Shown here: positions 33,467-42,565 of the stretch, piece after piece
Layout: each line of letters opens with the position of its first letter
How positions within the stretch are numbered: position 1 is the stretch's first letter
NCBI GenBank assembly: GCA_030753015.1
Contig: JASMDC010000008.1
Location: 47,645 to 111,644, forward strand
DNA length: 64,000 bases
Source: Candidatus Undinarchaeales archaeon
GTDB taxonomy: Archaea > SpSt-1190 > JASMDC01
Reading direction: 5' to 3'
Notes under the pieces: generated by a model
The model's input: only the letters and a program-made list of their open reading frames with translations
Database searches by the model: none
What the model was told of the DNA's origin: nothing
Made by a program: the position numbers and the translations under genes

Positions 33467-34090
33467 ATGATCATCGCCACGGACCTCGAGGGGATCCTCA
33501 TGCCCGAGATCTGGGAGCATATTGCCAAGGAGACCGGTATCGAGGCATTGAAGATCACTACGCGGGATGAGCCCGACTTCGTGAAGCTCATGGAGCATCG
33601 CGTCAGCGTTCTTCGAGAGCATGACATAAAGCTACCTGACCTCGTCGCCATGGCGCATCAGGTGGAGCCATTCCTCGCCACCAGAGCGTTCCTCAAGTGG
33701 GCCCGGACCAAGGGCCAGATCATGATCATCTCCGATACGTTCCAAGAGTTCGCTGACCATTTCATCGATGTGGTAGGAGCCTACAACCTCTTTGCCAACA
33801 GGTTCCAGGTAGCTCCCGATGGTACCATCCTCGGATGCAATCTCCGCATCCGCGGCAAGAAGGAGCGCGTCACCCAGTCACTGAAGGATATCGGGTTCTT
33901 TGTCGTGGGTATCGGTGATTCGTTCAACGACATATCTCTGCTCAAGACCTGCTCGTTCCCCATCCTGTACCGAACGCCCGAAGAAGTGACAACACAGTTC
34001 CATGATGCACCGCGGGTGACGAACCTCGACGCCCTCAAGGCGACCATCGAGGCCCTTCCGGACGAACCGAACGGGAACTGTGGAGCGTAG
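33467..34090 (+). CDS. HAD-family phosphatase, ThrH-like
   Basis: A 207-residue HAD enzyme resembling ThrH (phosphoserine phosphatase/homoserine phosphotransferase). Motif I is IATDLEGILMPEIWEHIAKE, motif II Ser is in IMIISDTFQEF, the Lys lies in GKKERV, and motif III is GIGDSFNDISLLK. ThrH starts with the same DLEGVLVPEIW pattern. ATG 33467 is chosen since TTTTTAAAT at about 33435 would give a leaderless transcript. It may serve serine synthesis. Confidence 0.8.
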   Translation: MIIATDLEGILMPEIWEHIAKETGIEALKITTRDEPDFVKLMEHRVSVLREHDIKLPDLVAMAHQVEPFLATRAFLKWARTKGQIMIISDTFQEFADHFIDVVGAYNLFANRFQVAPDGTILGCNLRIRGKKERVTQSLKDIGFFVVGIGDSFNDISLLKTCSFPILYRTPEEVTTQFHDAPRVTNLDALKATIEALPDEPNGNCGA

Positions 34091-34139
34091 CCCTTCGACA
34101 GATCGGTGACCAAGGACCTCAGCGGTCGTCGCGGTAGCT

Positions 34140-34478
34140 CTAGTCCTCATTACTGATGAAGTAACCAGCGACCGCGCCAGTGCTGGCGCAGCCCACATAG
34201 AGCGCGATGTCAGCTGCGTCCATGGGGGGGGGAGCATAGCGGTCCTGGACCGCAGGGATCTCCCGCAGGAGCTGGGGGATGATGCCGTCGCCGGGTGGGC
34301 CTGTCGGACCCCGGGGTTCGAGCGTGTGGTGTACGATCTCGGCCAGACCAAGGCCAAGCAGCCCACCGATGAGCGTACCGGTCACGACACTGGCGTCCAG
34401 GTCGTCGGCCATCCCGTACGTGGGCGATGCGCCGCTCTCGCTGTATCCTTCGGTCATGAGATCCATATCGTACATCAC
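34140..34478 (-). CDS. Small membrane protein
   Basis: A 112-residue protein with two hydrophobic segments (SVVTGTLIGGLLGLGLAEIV and AADIALYVGCASTGAVAGYF) joined by a Pro/Gly-rich loop (PRGPTGPPGDG). Several Met codons near 34478 could start it. No family recognised. Confidence 0.6.
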   Translation of the reverse strand: MMYDMDLMTEGYSESGASPTYGMADDLDASVVTGTLIGGLLGLGLAEIVHHTLEPRGPTGPPGDGIIPQLLREIPAVQDRYAPPPMDAADIALYVGCASTGAVAGYFISNED

Positions 34479-34631
34479 GTCCAGCCTCCAGTGTCCTGTC
34501 GCCGTTCGGAGAGATCGTCCCTTCTTATACCTGCTCTTGGGAGTTGCCCGTCACACATCGACGCACGGTCCCGGCCCACCGCGGGGCAACCCTTTTAACC
34601 CTTGCCACTCCAGTCTAGGTCAGGGATCACC

Positions 34632-35012
34632 ATGATGCCGATGAACTCTCGCAACATGCGCCAGATGCAGAAGATGATGAAGGGAATGGGGATGCAGGAC
34701 CTCGACGTCAAGCGCGTCATCTTCGAGTTCGGCGACAAGAAGCAGGTCATCATCAACCCCAAGGTCGTGAAGATGAGCATGCAGGGCGTGGACACGTTCC
34801 AGGTGGTGGGCCAGGCCCAGCCCTTTAAGGATGAGCCCGTACAGGCACCAGCGCCTGCAGCTCCGGAACCCGCTGCACCCGCCAAGCCCGCATTGTCCGA
34901 GGAGGATGTCAAGCTCATCGCCCAGCAGACCGGCTCCAGCCTGGCAGACGCCAAGGCCGCCCTCGAGGAGACAGGCGACCTCGCAGCCGCCATCCTCAAG
35001 CTGTCAAGCTAG
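34632..35012 (+). CDS. nac: Nascent polypeptide-associated complex protein (archaeal NAC)
   Basis: A 126-residue protein. MNSRNMRQMQKMMKGMGMQD leads into the NAC beta-barrel (VIINPKVVKMSMQGVDTFQV), an Ala/Pro linker and a C-terminal UBA domain (LSEEDVKLIAQQTGSSLADA). It binds nascent chains at the ribosome. ATG 34632 fits a TTTTAACC box near 34591. Confidence 0.93.
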   Translation: MMPMNSRNMRQMQKMMKGMGMQDLDVKRVIFEFGDKKQVIINPKVVKMSMQGVDTFQVVGQAQPFKDEPVQAPAPAAPEPAAPAKPALSEEDVKLIAQQTGSSLADAKAALEETGDLAAAILKLSS

Positions 35013-35065
35013 TGCCCGTCCCCGTCAGGGGAGAGCTTAAAACGATTTGCTCCCGAAGTGGTCAC

Positions 35066-35539
35066 GTGCGCGAGCGTAGAATGCTGTTCGCAGAGGTACT
35101 CCTAATCCTGTGCATCGTTCTCATCTATGACCAGCTCACCGGGATCGATCCCATGCATGTTACGCTCGAGAGCGGTGAATCCATCCCTGTTATGGGCAGC
35201 TCGTTCGATTACATGGACGCGATCATCTTCATTATCACGTCGTTTGTCGCCGGTGCGAGCTTCGCGTTCCTGTTCCTCAGTGACGGGAGCAGCGAGGATA
35301 ACACGGTGCCTGAGACCGATGCCGCGCCACCCAATATCGAGCTGCTCCTCACTCCGGACGAGCGGAACATGTACAATAAAATAAAAGAGAACGACGGGCA
35401 GATGCTCCAGAAGGACCTTGTCACCGAGATGCCCTACGGTGGCGTGAAGGTGAGCCGGATCATCACGCGGCTCGAGAAGAAGGGGGTCGCTGTCCGCTAC
35501 AAGCACGGCCTCACCAACCGGATAGCTCTCAAGGGGTAA
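35066..35539 (+). CDS. Membrane-anchored winged-helix protein
   Basis: A 157-residue protein with two transmembrane segments (MLFAEVLLILCIVLIYDQ and MDAIIFIITSFVAGASFAFL) and a C-terminal MarR/Lrp-type winged helix (LTPDERNMYNKIKENDGQML, then VKVSRIITRLEKKGVAVRY). It probably regulates transcription from the membrane, as does the protein at 40171. GTG 35066 fits a CTTAAAA box near 35036. ATG 35081 is an alternative. Confidence 0.75.
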   Translation: MRERRMLFAEVLLILCIVLIYDQLTGIDPMHVTLESGESIPVMGSSFDYMDAIIFIITSFVAGASFAFLFLSDGSSEDNTVPETDAAPPNIELLLTPDERNMYNKIKENDGQMLQKDLVTEMPYGGVKVSRIITRLEKKGVAVRYKHGLTNRIALKG

Positions 35540-35645
35540 GAAACACACTGTTTTCATGTGTTTTCACTCACGTGAAAGCAGCTTCACATCATTACGGGGA
35601 ACGTTCTTTAACCATTTCAGCGCTCAATCCTCCCGGTGAGTCCCA

Positions 35646-36284
35646 ATGGGTGTGTACCAGCGTATAGCTGACATGGATAAATGGAAACGGATCGCATTGA
35701 TCGTGGTATGCATCTTCTCGGTCCTGTTGATAGGCGCCGTGGTCCACTTCAAGGGTGCAAAGTACGACCTCTCGGCCGAGCAGAAGGCGAGCATCCTTGC
35801 CATCGCACAGAGCGAGATGGGCACTGAGGGGACGTGGACAGTGCTCGACAAGGCCTTTAAGCTCCGGACCCGGGAAGGCGATCACACCATCGCTAATGCT
35901 TATTATAAAGGGAGCGATGGAGACACCCTGCTCACCATCGACCTCGATGCTAGCAAGGTGGTCCAGCGCATCGACCGGCGTGGATGGATGGTCGAGTCAC
36001 AGGTGGGTACCTACCGTTCTTCATGGAAAGGGGGCAAGGTACCGCCGATTCCGGCGCTCCTGTTCACCAAACGGCACTCGCACCCGCTGGGTCCCATCAT
36101 CCCCCTGGTTATCCTCGTGATCCTTGCGTACGGCATCGACTGGTTGTTCTTCTCGCGAAGGGCACCAGAAGAAAAGGACCGTGACGAGGAATCCGATAGT
36201 GTTATAATCTCCAAAGAAAAGGAGGGGCTCCCAGAGGATGAAGAGCCCGAAGAAGAACCTGTCAAGAAGAAAAAGAAGAAGTGA
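35646..36284 (+). CDS. Bitopic/polytopic membrane protein with Lys-rich tail
   Basis: A 212-residue protein. A transmembrane helix lies at about 14-33 (RIALIVVCIFSVLLIGAVVHF), an extracytoplasmic domain of about 110 residues follows, then a second helix (GPIIPLVILVILAYGIDWLF), and an acidic-then-Lys tail ending KKKKKK. It precedes the ABC transporter operon by 46 nt. No family recognised. Confidence 0.65.
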   Translation: MGVYQRIADMDKWKRIALIVVCIFSVLLIGAVVHFKGAKYDLSAEQKASILAIAQSEMGTEGTWTVLDKAFKLRTREGDHTIANAYYKGSDGDTLLTIDLDASKVVQRIDRRGWMVESQVGTYRSSWKGGKVPPIPALLFTKRHSHPLGPIIPLVILVILAYGIDWLFFSRRAPEEKDRDEESDSVIISKEKEGLPEDEEPEEEPVKKKKKK

Positions 36285-36330
36285 GCTACGAGACCAAGAA
36301 CATACGTGAGAACTTGAGAGGACAGGTACC

Positions 36331-37158
36331 ATGGCGGATAGAAATGTGGAGAAAAAGAAACCGGTGATCATCGCCAGTCACATCACGAAGGAGTACCGTC
36401 TGGGCAAGGTCATAGTCCATGCCCTCCGGGACCTCTCTGTCGAGGTGGAAGAGGGTTCCTTCGTGGCCATCATGGGGCCCTCCGGCTCGGGCAAGAGCAC
36501 GCTCCTGCACATGATATCGGCCCTTGACCGTCCGACGAGCGGCCAGGTCATCCTGGAGGATGAGGACATCACTGCTGCCTCGGACCGGCGCCTCGCTCGC
36601 GTCAGGAGCAAGCAGGTGGGATTCGTGTTCCAGTTCTTCAACCTCTTCCCCACGATGTCCGCCCAGGACAATGTGGAGTTCCCCATGATGATCGCGAACA
36701 TGCCAGGCAGTAAGCGAAGGAAGCGCGCAAAAGAGCTCCTGGAGCTGGTGGGCCTCGGCGACCGACGCCACCATACACCTGGCGAGCTCTCAGGCGGACA
36801 GCGCCAACGCGTCGCCATCGCCCGGTCGCTGGCGAACGATCCTCCCGTGGTCTTTTGTGACGAGCCTACAGGGAATCTTGACTCAACGGCCTCGAAGGAG
36901 ATCATGGAGCTCCTGCACCGACTGTGCAAGGAGCAGGGAAAGACCATAGTCATAGTCACACACGATCCTGCCGTAGGCGCGGTCACCGATCGGATGATCG
37001 AGCTGTGCGACGGACAGATATGCAAGGACGTAAAGAACGGCAAAGGTGAGAAACATGACAAGGAAGAGAAACCTGCAAAGAAACGATCGAAGCGGAAGCG
37101 TTCCGCTATCAAGAAGACACCAAAGAAAGCGAAAGGAGGAGAGAAGAATGCAGAATGA
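36331..37158 (+). CDS. ABC transporter ATP-binding protein (LolD/MacB type)
   Basis: A 275-residue ATPase with Walker A GPSGSGKSTLL, Q-loop FVFQFFNLFPTM, signature LSGGQRQRVAIARSL, Walker B VVFCDEPTGNLDS and H-loop VTHD. It belongs to the LolD/MacB/FtsE group that works with FtsX-like permeases, here the gene at 38886. The last about 45 residues are a Lys-rich extension. Its end overlaps the next gene by 11 nt. Confidence 0.92.
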   Translation: MADRNVEKKKPVIIASHITKEYRLGKVIVHALRDLSVEVEEGSFVAIMGPSGSGKSTLLHMISALDRPTSGQVILEDEDITAASDRRLARVRSKQVGFVFQFFNLFPTMSAQDNVEFPMMIANMPGSKRRKRAKELLELVGLGDRRHHTPGELSGGQRQRVAIARSLANDPPVVFCDEPTGNLDSTASKEIMELLHRLCKEQGKTIVIVTHDPAVGAVTDRMIELCDGQICKDVKNGKGEKHDKEEKPAKKRSKRKRSAIKKTPKKAKGGEKNAE

Positions 37159-38839
37159 TAACACGATCTACAACCTCGGCCTTGTACTCGCGCTAGCGCT
37201 CGTGATGCTCGCGACGCCTGCGACCGCGGCTTCGTCGGTCACGATCCCCACGTTGGCCAACATCCAGGTGACCGTGCTCACGACCGATCCACAGACCGTG
37301 GAACCGGGTCGCGACCTCCTGCTCACCCTCAAGGTGGAGAACTACGGGAGTGAGGCAGCCGATAACGTTACTGTTACATTCAAGGCCCGCTACCCATTCG
37401 ATCTCAAACCGGGTGAGGATGCCACGACCGATGTGGGTCGTCTCGGCCCCCTTCGTGAGGCCTATGTCGAATACGACCTTCTCGTACGCGAGGACGCTGT
37501 CGAGGGGACGTACACGATCATCATCGACTCGTGCATGGATAACTGCGAGAAGGACCGGTCATCCACCGAGCTCGACATCCGAGTGAACGCCGCACCTAAC
37601 GTACTCGTTACAGCCACAAAAGTGCCTGAGCTCATCGGCTCCGATATGGAGGTACCGGTCAGGATCACCGTTGAGAACGTGGGGGCCGGGCCAGCTCGCA
37701 AGGTACAGGTCGAGTTCAGCACAGTGCCATCAGGCTCAACGGACGCATCCCTGTTCACTCTGGTGGATTCGGCCCAGGTCGCCTTCCTCGGCGACATGGC
37801 ACCTCGCTCGCTTCGCCACATCGACCTCACCTACCGTACTGGAGAGGGCGCTGATGGCATCTACAAGCTCCCGGTGACGATCACCTACTCCGACGGGGAC
37901 GACGTGGAGAAGGACTTCACCGTCACCATTGACGTGAACGCGCAACCGGACATCACCATCGGGAAGATCTCCGTCAATCCGCCTCGCATCCTCCCCGGAT
38001 CGGTGGTCAGCGCCACCATCCCCTTCACGAACACGGGCGATTGGGAGGCCGAGGACCTCAAGATCGTGCTCTCCACCATCCCCGTGGGGGCTACGGGTCA
38101 GACCACGCCCTTCGGCCTGGTGGATGGGACCGCCCAGCGCACATATGACCTCATCGCAGCGAACGGTAGCGACCTGGCCACATTCTCCCTACTGGTGGAC
38201 CCTGACGCCACCGGTGTGTACACCCTCAAGGCATACCTCACCTATAAGGGGCTTGCCGCGCCCATGGAAGGTGTCATCTCCGTCCCCGTGTTCGGCGAAC
38301 CCCGGCTCGAGGCCGCCGTGCGCGGCGTTAGCCAAGAGAACGGGAACCTCCAGCTCTCGGTGGACGTCATGAACTCCGGCAGCGGCACGGCCAACGCCAT
38401 CGTGGTTGAGCTCACCCCCTCGGACGAGGACGTGAAGCTGGTGTCCTCACCCCGCTCGCTCCTTGGCTCGCTGGCCCCCAACGAGATCCAGACCGTGGAC
38501 TTCACGCTCAAGATACCGCAGCCCGAGCGCACTTTCACACGGACCGGTGGACGTGGCGAGGATCCCGAGGGAACGCCGAAACCTACGCCGGAGCCGGTGA
38601 AGAGGACGTTCACGGCCGACGTGACCCTCCTTTACAAGAACGCCATGAACCAGGACCTGTCAGAGCCGACGGAGCTCTCATTCTCCGAGCCCCAGCGGCA
38701 GACATCCGGTATGGCCTCGACACATGGGGCGGGGGGCATGAGCAGGAATCTCCAGTACGGAATGTACGCCCTGACGGCCCTCGGCGCCCTGACCATCGTG
38801 CGCTGGCTCTTCGGAAAACTGTTCGGCGGCGGGGACTAG
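37148..38839 (+). CDS. COG1361/CARDB-like surface protein associated with the ABC transporter
   Basis: A 563-residue exported protein. A signal peptide (residues 1-28) is followed by four to five CARDB-like beta-sandwich domains (for example SNPE-type strands around VEPGRDLLLTLKVENYGSEA and IPFTNTGDWEAEDLKIVLST), and a C-terminal transmembrane helix (MYALTALGALTIVRWLF). AGGAGG lies 7 nt before ATG 37148, which overlaps the ATPase gene. Genes of this kind sit next to MacB-like transporters in several archaea, so it may be the extracytoplasmic partner. Confidence 0.82.
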   Translation: MQNDNTIYNLGLVLALALVMLATPATAASSVTIPTLANIQVTVLTTDPQTVEPGRDLLLTLKVENYGSEAADNVTVTFKARYPFDLKPGEDATTDVGRLGPLREAYVEYDLLVREDAVEGTYTIIIDSCMDNCEKDRSSTELDIRVNAAPNVLVTATKVPELIGSDMEVPVRITVENVGAGPARKVQVEFSTVPSGSTDASLFTLVDSAQVAFLGDMAPRSLRHIDLTYRTGEGADGIYKLPVTITYSDGDDVEKDFTVTIDVNAQPDITIGKISVNPPRILPGSVVSATIPFTNTGDWEAEDLKIVLSTIPVGATGQTTPFGLVDGTAQRTYDLIAANGSDLATFSLLVDPDATGVYTLKAYLTYKGLAAPMEGVISVPVFGEPRLEAAVRGVSQENGNLQLSVDVMNSGSGTANAIVVELTPSDEDVKLVSSPRSLLGSLAPNEIQTVDFTLKIPQPERTFTRTGGRGEDPEGTPKPTPEPVKRTFTADVTLLYKNAMNQDLSEPTELSFSEPQRQTSGMASTHGAGGMSRNLQYGMYALTALGALTIVRWLFGKLFGGGD

Positions 38840-38885
38840 TCCGGTCCCACAAGGTACGACATATCATAATATGGAGGAATGAACG

Positions 38886-40118
38886 ATGGACCTGCTCTCC
38901 CTGTCCCTTGCCAACATCGGCCGCCGCCTGTTCCGCAACGGCTTCACCGTGGTGAGCATCGCCATCGGCATCGCGGCCATCGTCGCGCTCCTGGCTCTTG
39001 GTGACGGGATGAAGGAATCGCTGGGCGACCAGCTCGGGCCCATGGCCGCCGACATCATCGTCATGCCAAAGTCCAAGGGCGTCCAGCGGCAGCGGGGACG
39101 GTTCGGCCATGGTCCACCCGGCCGGATGAGGTCATTTGGTGGTGTCTACCCCATGGACGAGTCCATCCTCTCGGATCTACGCCGGGTCGATGGCATCAAG
39201 TTCGTGGTGCCCCGCTACTCCACACGCGGTCAGCTCAAGGTCGCATCGGACGACTTCTCCGTGTCGATCATGGGCATCGACCCAGACGCCGAGAAGGACT
39301 ACGACCAGATACCCGACTTCGCAGAAGGGAAGATGTTCCTCTCCCGGGACCGGAACATGGTGGTACTGGGGGACCGGGTCGTGAGCGACTTCTTCCAGTT
39401 CCGCCGCCCCCACGCACGCTCCACCGTGGTGATCGAGGGACGTAAGTTCCAGGTGGCGGGCATCCTCGAGAAGGGCGGGCGGGGAGGTCCAGGCGGCTCC
39501 TACGACAACGCCGTTCTCATGAGCATCGAGGACGCGCGGGATATCAGTGATCCCGAGGTGAAGGACCAACTCAGTCAGCTGGTCGTGCGCGCCACCTCCG
39601 CCGAGATCGCCGAGAACGTGGCGGATGACATAGTCAAGATAGTCGACACGGTCCAGACCATGGCCCTCTCCACAATGCTGGAGACCATCCAGGAGATCAT
39701 GAGCACCTTCACGGCGTTCCTTGCCGGCATCGCGGGCATCTCACTGTTCGTGGCCGCCATCACCATCCTCAACAACATGTACACCGCCGTCATGGAGCGC
39801 CGGCGCGAGATCGGCACCATGAAGGCGCTTGGCATGGACAGCAGCCAGGTCCTGATAACCTTCTCCATCGAGGCGGGAATCCTCGGGCTACTAGGCGGTG
39901 CTCTGGGTATCGCTATCGGCTTGGGCATCGGCCAAGTGGTGGAGTACATGCGGCTGGGAGCCCCCGGGCCGGGCGACGCATTCCTCGTGCCTGTATACGC
40001 TCCTGAGTACATGATGGCCAGCGTTGTGTTCGGTGTCATGGTGGCGCTGTTGTCGGGCCTCTACCCCGCCTACCGCGCATCACAGCTGTCGCCGGTGGAG
40101 GCGCTGCGGTTCGAGTGA
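38886..40118 (+). CDS. ABC transporter permease, MacB/FtsX type
   Basis: A 410-residue permease. An N-terminal helix (FTVVSIAIGIAAIVALLALG) is followed by a MacB-type periplasmic domain, then three C-terminal helices with the FtsX core (MERRREIGTMKALGMDSSQV). It has a GGAGGAATG start region. With the ATPase and the surface protein it makes a complete mechanotransmission-type ABC system. Substrate is unknown. Confidence 0.9.
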   Translation: MDLLSLSLANIGRRLFRNGFTVVSIAIGIAAIVALLALGDGMKESLGDQLGPMAADIIVMPKSKGVQRQRGRFGHGPPGRMRSFGGVYPMDESILSDLRRVDGIKFVVPRYSTRGQLKVASDDFSVSIMGIDPDAEKDYDQIPDFAEGKMFLSRDRNMVVLGDRVVSDFFQFRRPHARSTVVIEGRKFQVAGILEKGGRGGPGGSYDNAVLMSIEDARDISDPEVKDQLSQLVVRATSAEIAENVADDIVKIVDTVQTMALSTMLETIQEIMSTFTAFLAGIAGISLFVAAITILNNMYTAVMERRREIGTMKALGMDSSQVLITFSIEAGILGLLGGALGIAIGLGIGQVVEYMRLGAPGPGDAFLVPVYAPEYMMASVVFGVMVALLSGLYPAYRASQLSPVEALRFE

Positions 40119-40170
40119 TGCGCGCGCCCCGGTCTAATAATTTAAACTACCCATGAGGAGAGGCATCCCG

Positions 40171-41043
40171 ATGGAGCGTCGCCTGGCTTTCGTTGTGGTA
40201 TCGCTCCTCATCGCCCTTACCTGCGCCCAGGAGGCTGCGCTCGATGCCTACTACCTCTCCGTTGACGTGTTTGAGAGCGGGGAGGCCCACTGTACCCTCT
40301 CACTCACGTACCGGCAGGATGGCGACGAGCTCTCGGGAGGCTATCTGGTCCTGCCCGGGAAGGCAAGCTATGTCTCCGTCACTGATGAAGAGGGCGCGCT
40401 CAAGTTCGGCTCGGCCGAGGTCGATAACCTCACCGAGGTACGGTTCCTGTTCCGCGACATCATCCCTGATAGTGAAGAGTATAGAGTGACCGTGGACTTC
40501 TGGACCTTCGACCTCACTCGGAAAGACCAGGACGAGTGGGTGCTCGAGGTGGCGTACGTCGATCCTCCGATGGTCGAGCGGTACTCACTGGCGGTCACGC
40601 TGCCAGAGGGCGCCGCCTACAATCCAGGCGACGAGACATGGTCTTCGGTGCAGGCCGATGGAGGCCGTGTCATCCTCTCCACGGAAGGTGCTATAGGCGA
40701 CACCCTGGTCGCCTACTCCCTTCCCTCCGATCGGAACACCGCGCTTCCCGAGCTGGCTCTTGGCCTCCTCATCTTCCTAGTGGGGGCCATTGTGGGATAT
40801 CGCACGTTCCTGCGAGAACCCGTGGCAGAACAGGAGCGGGACATCACGCGCCTCCTGGATGACACAGAGAGAAAGGTCTACCAGCTTCTTTCCACCGAGG
40901 GCCCGAGCCTGAGACAGTCCGACATAGTCGAGCGGACAGGATTGCCCAAATCAACTGTGTCGAGAACGCTGGAACGGCTCGAACGCAAGAAGATAGTGAC
41001 GAAGGAACGCGTTGGGCGCGAATACAAGATAATCCTTGCTTGA
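40171..41043 (+). CDS. Membrane-anchored transcriptional regulator with external sensor domain
   Basis: A 290-residue protein. A signal/anchor (LAFVVVSLLIALTCA) precedes an external beta domain of about 170 residues, then a transmembrane helix (LALGLLIFLVGAIVGYRTFL) and a cytoplasmic MarR/IclR-type winged helix (LRQSDIVERTGLPKSTVSRT). Similar architecture suggests a one-component membrane sensor that may control the flanking surface-protein genes. TAATTTAAA at about 40137-40145 favours ATG 40171. An in-frame ATG lies at 40153. Confidence 0.78.
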   Translation: MERRLAFVVVSLLIALTCAQEAALDAYYLSVDVFESGEAHCTLSLTYRQDGDELSGGYLVLPGKASYVSVTDEEGALKFGSAEVDNLTEVRFLFRDIIPDSEEYRVTVDFWTFDLTRKDQDEWVLEVAYVDPPMVERYSLAVTLPEGAAYNPGDETWSSVQADGGRVILSTEGAIGDTLVAYSLPSDRNTALPELALGLLIFLVGAIVGYRTFLREPVAEQERDITRLLDDTERKVYQLLSTEGPSLRQSDIVERTGLPKSTVSRTLERLERKKIVTKERVGREYKIILA

Positions 41044-41126
41044 ATCGCCTTGGTTCCACAGTCCCGCACGATATACACCTTTGTTCCGCAGTAACTATAT
41101 ATTTCGTTCCAGGTATAGATGTAGTC

Positions 41127-41756
41127 ATGGTCGGTTCAGGATATATTAAAGCGAGAGTCATCGGGGCGGTCCTGGTCATTCTCCTGCTCTCCATCATAAC
41201 GGTCGAGGCCTTCAGGGGTCGCGGCAGGCGTGGCTTCATCAAGCCCAAACCCGCGTGGGAGCACCGTCCCGGCGACATGCTCGTGGCCTTCGACATCACA
41301 TCGGCCGAAGAGGCTGCGATCAGTGCGCTCAAGGTGAAGCTTGAGGAATCAGGGTTCGAGATCATCGCGAAGAAGACGTTCGAAAAGGGCGCCGGTCCTC
41401 AGGACTACCTCATTATCAAGGGGCCCGTAAAGAGCAGGGCGCTGCTTCCGGCCATCAAAGAGGCCACGGGGTTCAAAGCTATTGACCTCGGCTCGAAGAA
41501 GGATATCGGTTTCGCCCGTCGGGGATCGCGCGTGCGCTACGTCAAGCTCATGGTGCCCAAAGATAACGTGACCGACTTCGTCGAGGGTGCTGCTGCTGCC
41601 AACGTGACCACCACCATCGAGGACGGGTACGTCTTGGTGGTAGCGCAGGTCGGTGAAGGAGCTGACCGCTATAAGCTCCGCGAGCTCATCGGACGCATGA
41701 AAGGGGTGCCTCTGGCGCCTGTTGGGCGGCGCCCGTCGATGAGAAGATCGTCATAG
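41127..41756 (+). CDS. Membrane-anchored protein of unknown function
   Basis: A 209-residue protein. One N-terminal helix (VIGAVLVILLLSIITVEAF) anchors an extracytoplasmic part with two alpha/beta subdomains. The second (RYVKLMVPKDNVTDFVEGAA) looks related to the halves of the lipoprotein encoded next. ACTATATATTT at about 41094 supports ATG 41127. Confidence 0.62.
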   Translation: MVGSGYIKARVIGAVLVILLLSIITVEAFRGRGRRGFIKPKPAWEHRPGDMLVAFDITSAEEAAISALKVKLEESGFEIIAKKTFEKGAGPQDYLIIKGPVKSRALLPAIKEATGFKAIDLGSKKDIGFARRGSRVRYVKLMVPKDNVTDFVEGAAAANVTTTIEDGYVLVVAQVGEGADRYKLRELIGRMKGVPLAPVGRRPSMRRSS

Positions 41757-41773
41757 GCAGAGGTTGCATAACC

Positions 41774-42559
41774 ATGGGATACATGAGGCTGTTCAGTCTA
41801 GTGCTCTGTGCGCTCATAGCCCTGTCCGGGTGTATGGGGGGCGGCGGGGGTGGATCGAGCAAAACCGTTTCTTCCCCCCCGGAACGACGTATGAATACTG
41901 AAGAGACGACCGTTAGCACCCTCGCCGTCATGGTCCCTACCGACGCCATGGGCGAGCTGGAGCGGGCGCTCGCCGAGGCCGGTGTGGCCTCACTTCGTAC
42001 CGAATCCGACTGTTTCAATCCTGTGGACATGCAGATCGGGGGAGTTGACGGGATGATGATGCTCTCCGAGATAGTCGAGCGGTTCGGCGCACATACGGTC
42101 TCGCCCATGGGTGGCCGGATGCCTCCCACACGTCCAGGCGTTCCGTCGGACCACGGTCCCAGGTATGGCATGAACGGCACACTCGAGCGCAACCACACCT
42201 ATGGCGGTATGAACGGTACTTTCCCACGCAACTTTACACGGGACGGCATGAACCGTACTTTCGAGCGTAACCGCACCAGGAGAGGTATGGGCCGTATGTT
42301 CGCCCGCAACGTCACCATCTTGGTCCCCATCAACACCACGAGTGACGTGGAGCAGACGCTCACCGAGGCCAACATGACGGCCATTAAAAGTGATGATTGC
42401 TTCATCCCGCTCATTGTACAGGTAGAGGGGAGGGAAGGTATCATGCTCCTGAACGAGATCGTCCAGCCATTCGGCGCGATCCCCATCATACAACGGGACG
42501 CCCGAACCCAGCGCCAGTCGAGGGGCGGAACGCAAGGCTCCAGGCGACAAATGAGGTGA
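41774..42559 (+). CDS. Lipoprotein with four N-glycosylation-sequon repeats
   Basis: A 261-residue protein. The lipobox is ALSGC, followed by a poly-Gly stretch. Two related domains (about 49-110 and 179-240) share VP-x(6)-LE/EQ-x-L-x-EA, SDCF, a Gly-rich turn and MLLNEIV/MMLSEIV plus FGA. Between them are four 12-13 residue repeats (131-181) of the form YGGMNGTFPRNFT, containing NGT, NHT, NFT, NRT and NVT sequons. The linker could carry glycans. It is cotranscribed with 41127 and 42566. Confidence 0.68.
   Translation: MGYMRLFSLVLCALIALSGCMGGGGGGSSKTVSSPPERRMNTEETTVSTLAVMVPTDAMGELERALAEAGVASLRTESDCFNPVDMQIGGVDGMMMLSEIVERFGAHTVSPMGGRMPPTRPGVPSDHGPRYGMNGTLERNHTYGGMNGTFPRNFTRDGMNRTFERNRTRRGMGRMFARNVTILVPINTTSDVEQTLTEANMTAIKSDDCFIPLIVQVEGREGIMLLNEIVQPFGAIPIIQRDARTQRQSRGGTQGSRRQMR
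42164..42316 (+). repeat. Four tandem sequon repeats in the lipoprotein gene
   Basis: Four imperfect 36-39 bp units encode YGMNGTLERNHT, YGGMNGTFPRNFT, RDGMNRTFERNRT and RRGMGRMFARNVT. Nucleotide divergence between units shows the repeat is old or maintained at protein level. Confidence 0.8.
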
Positions 42560-42565
42560 ACAGAA

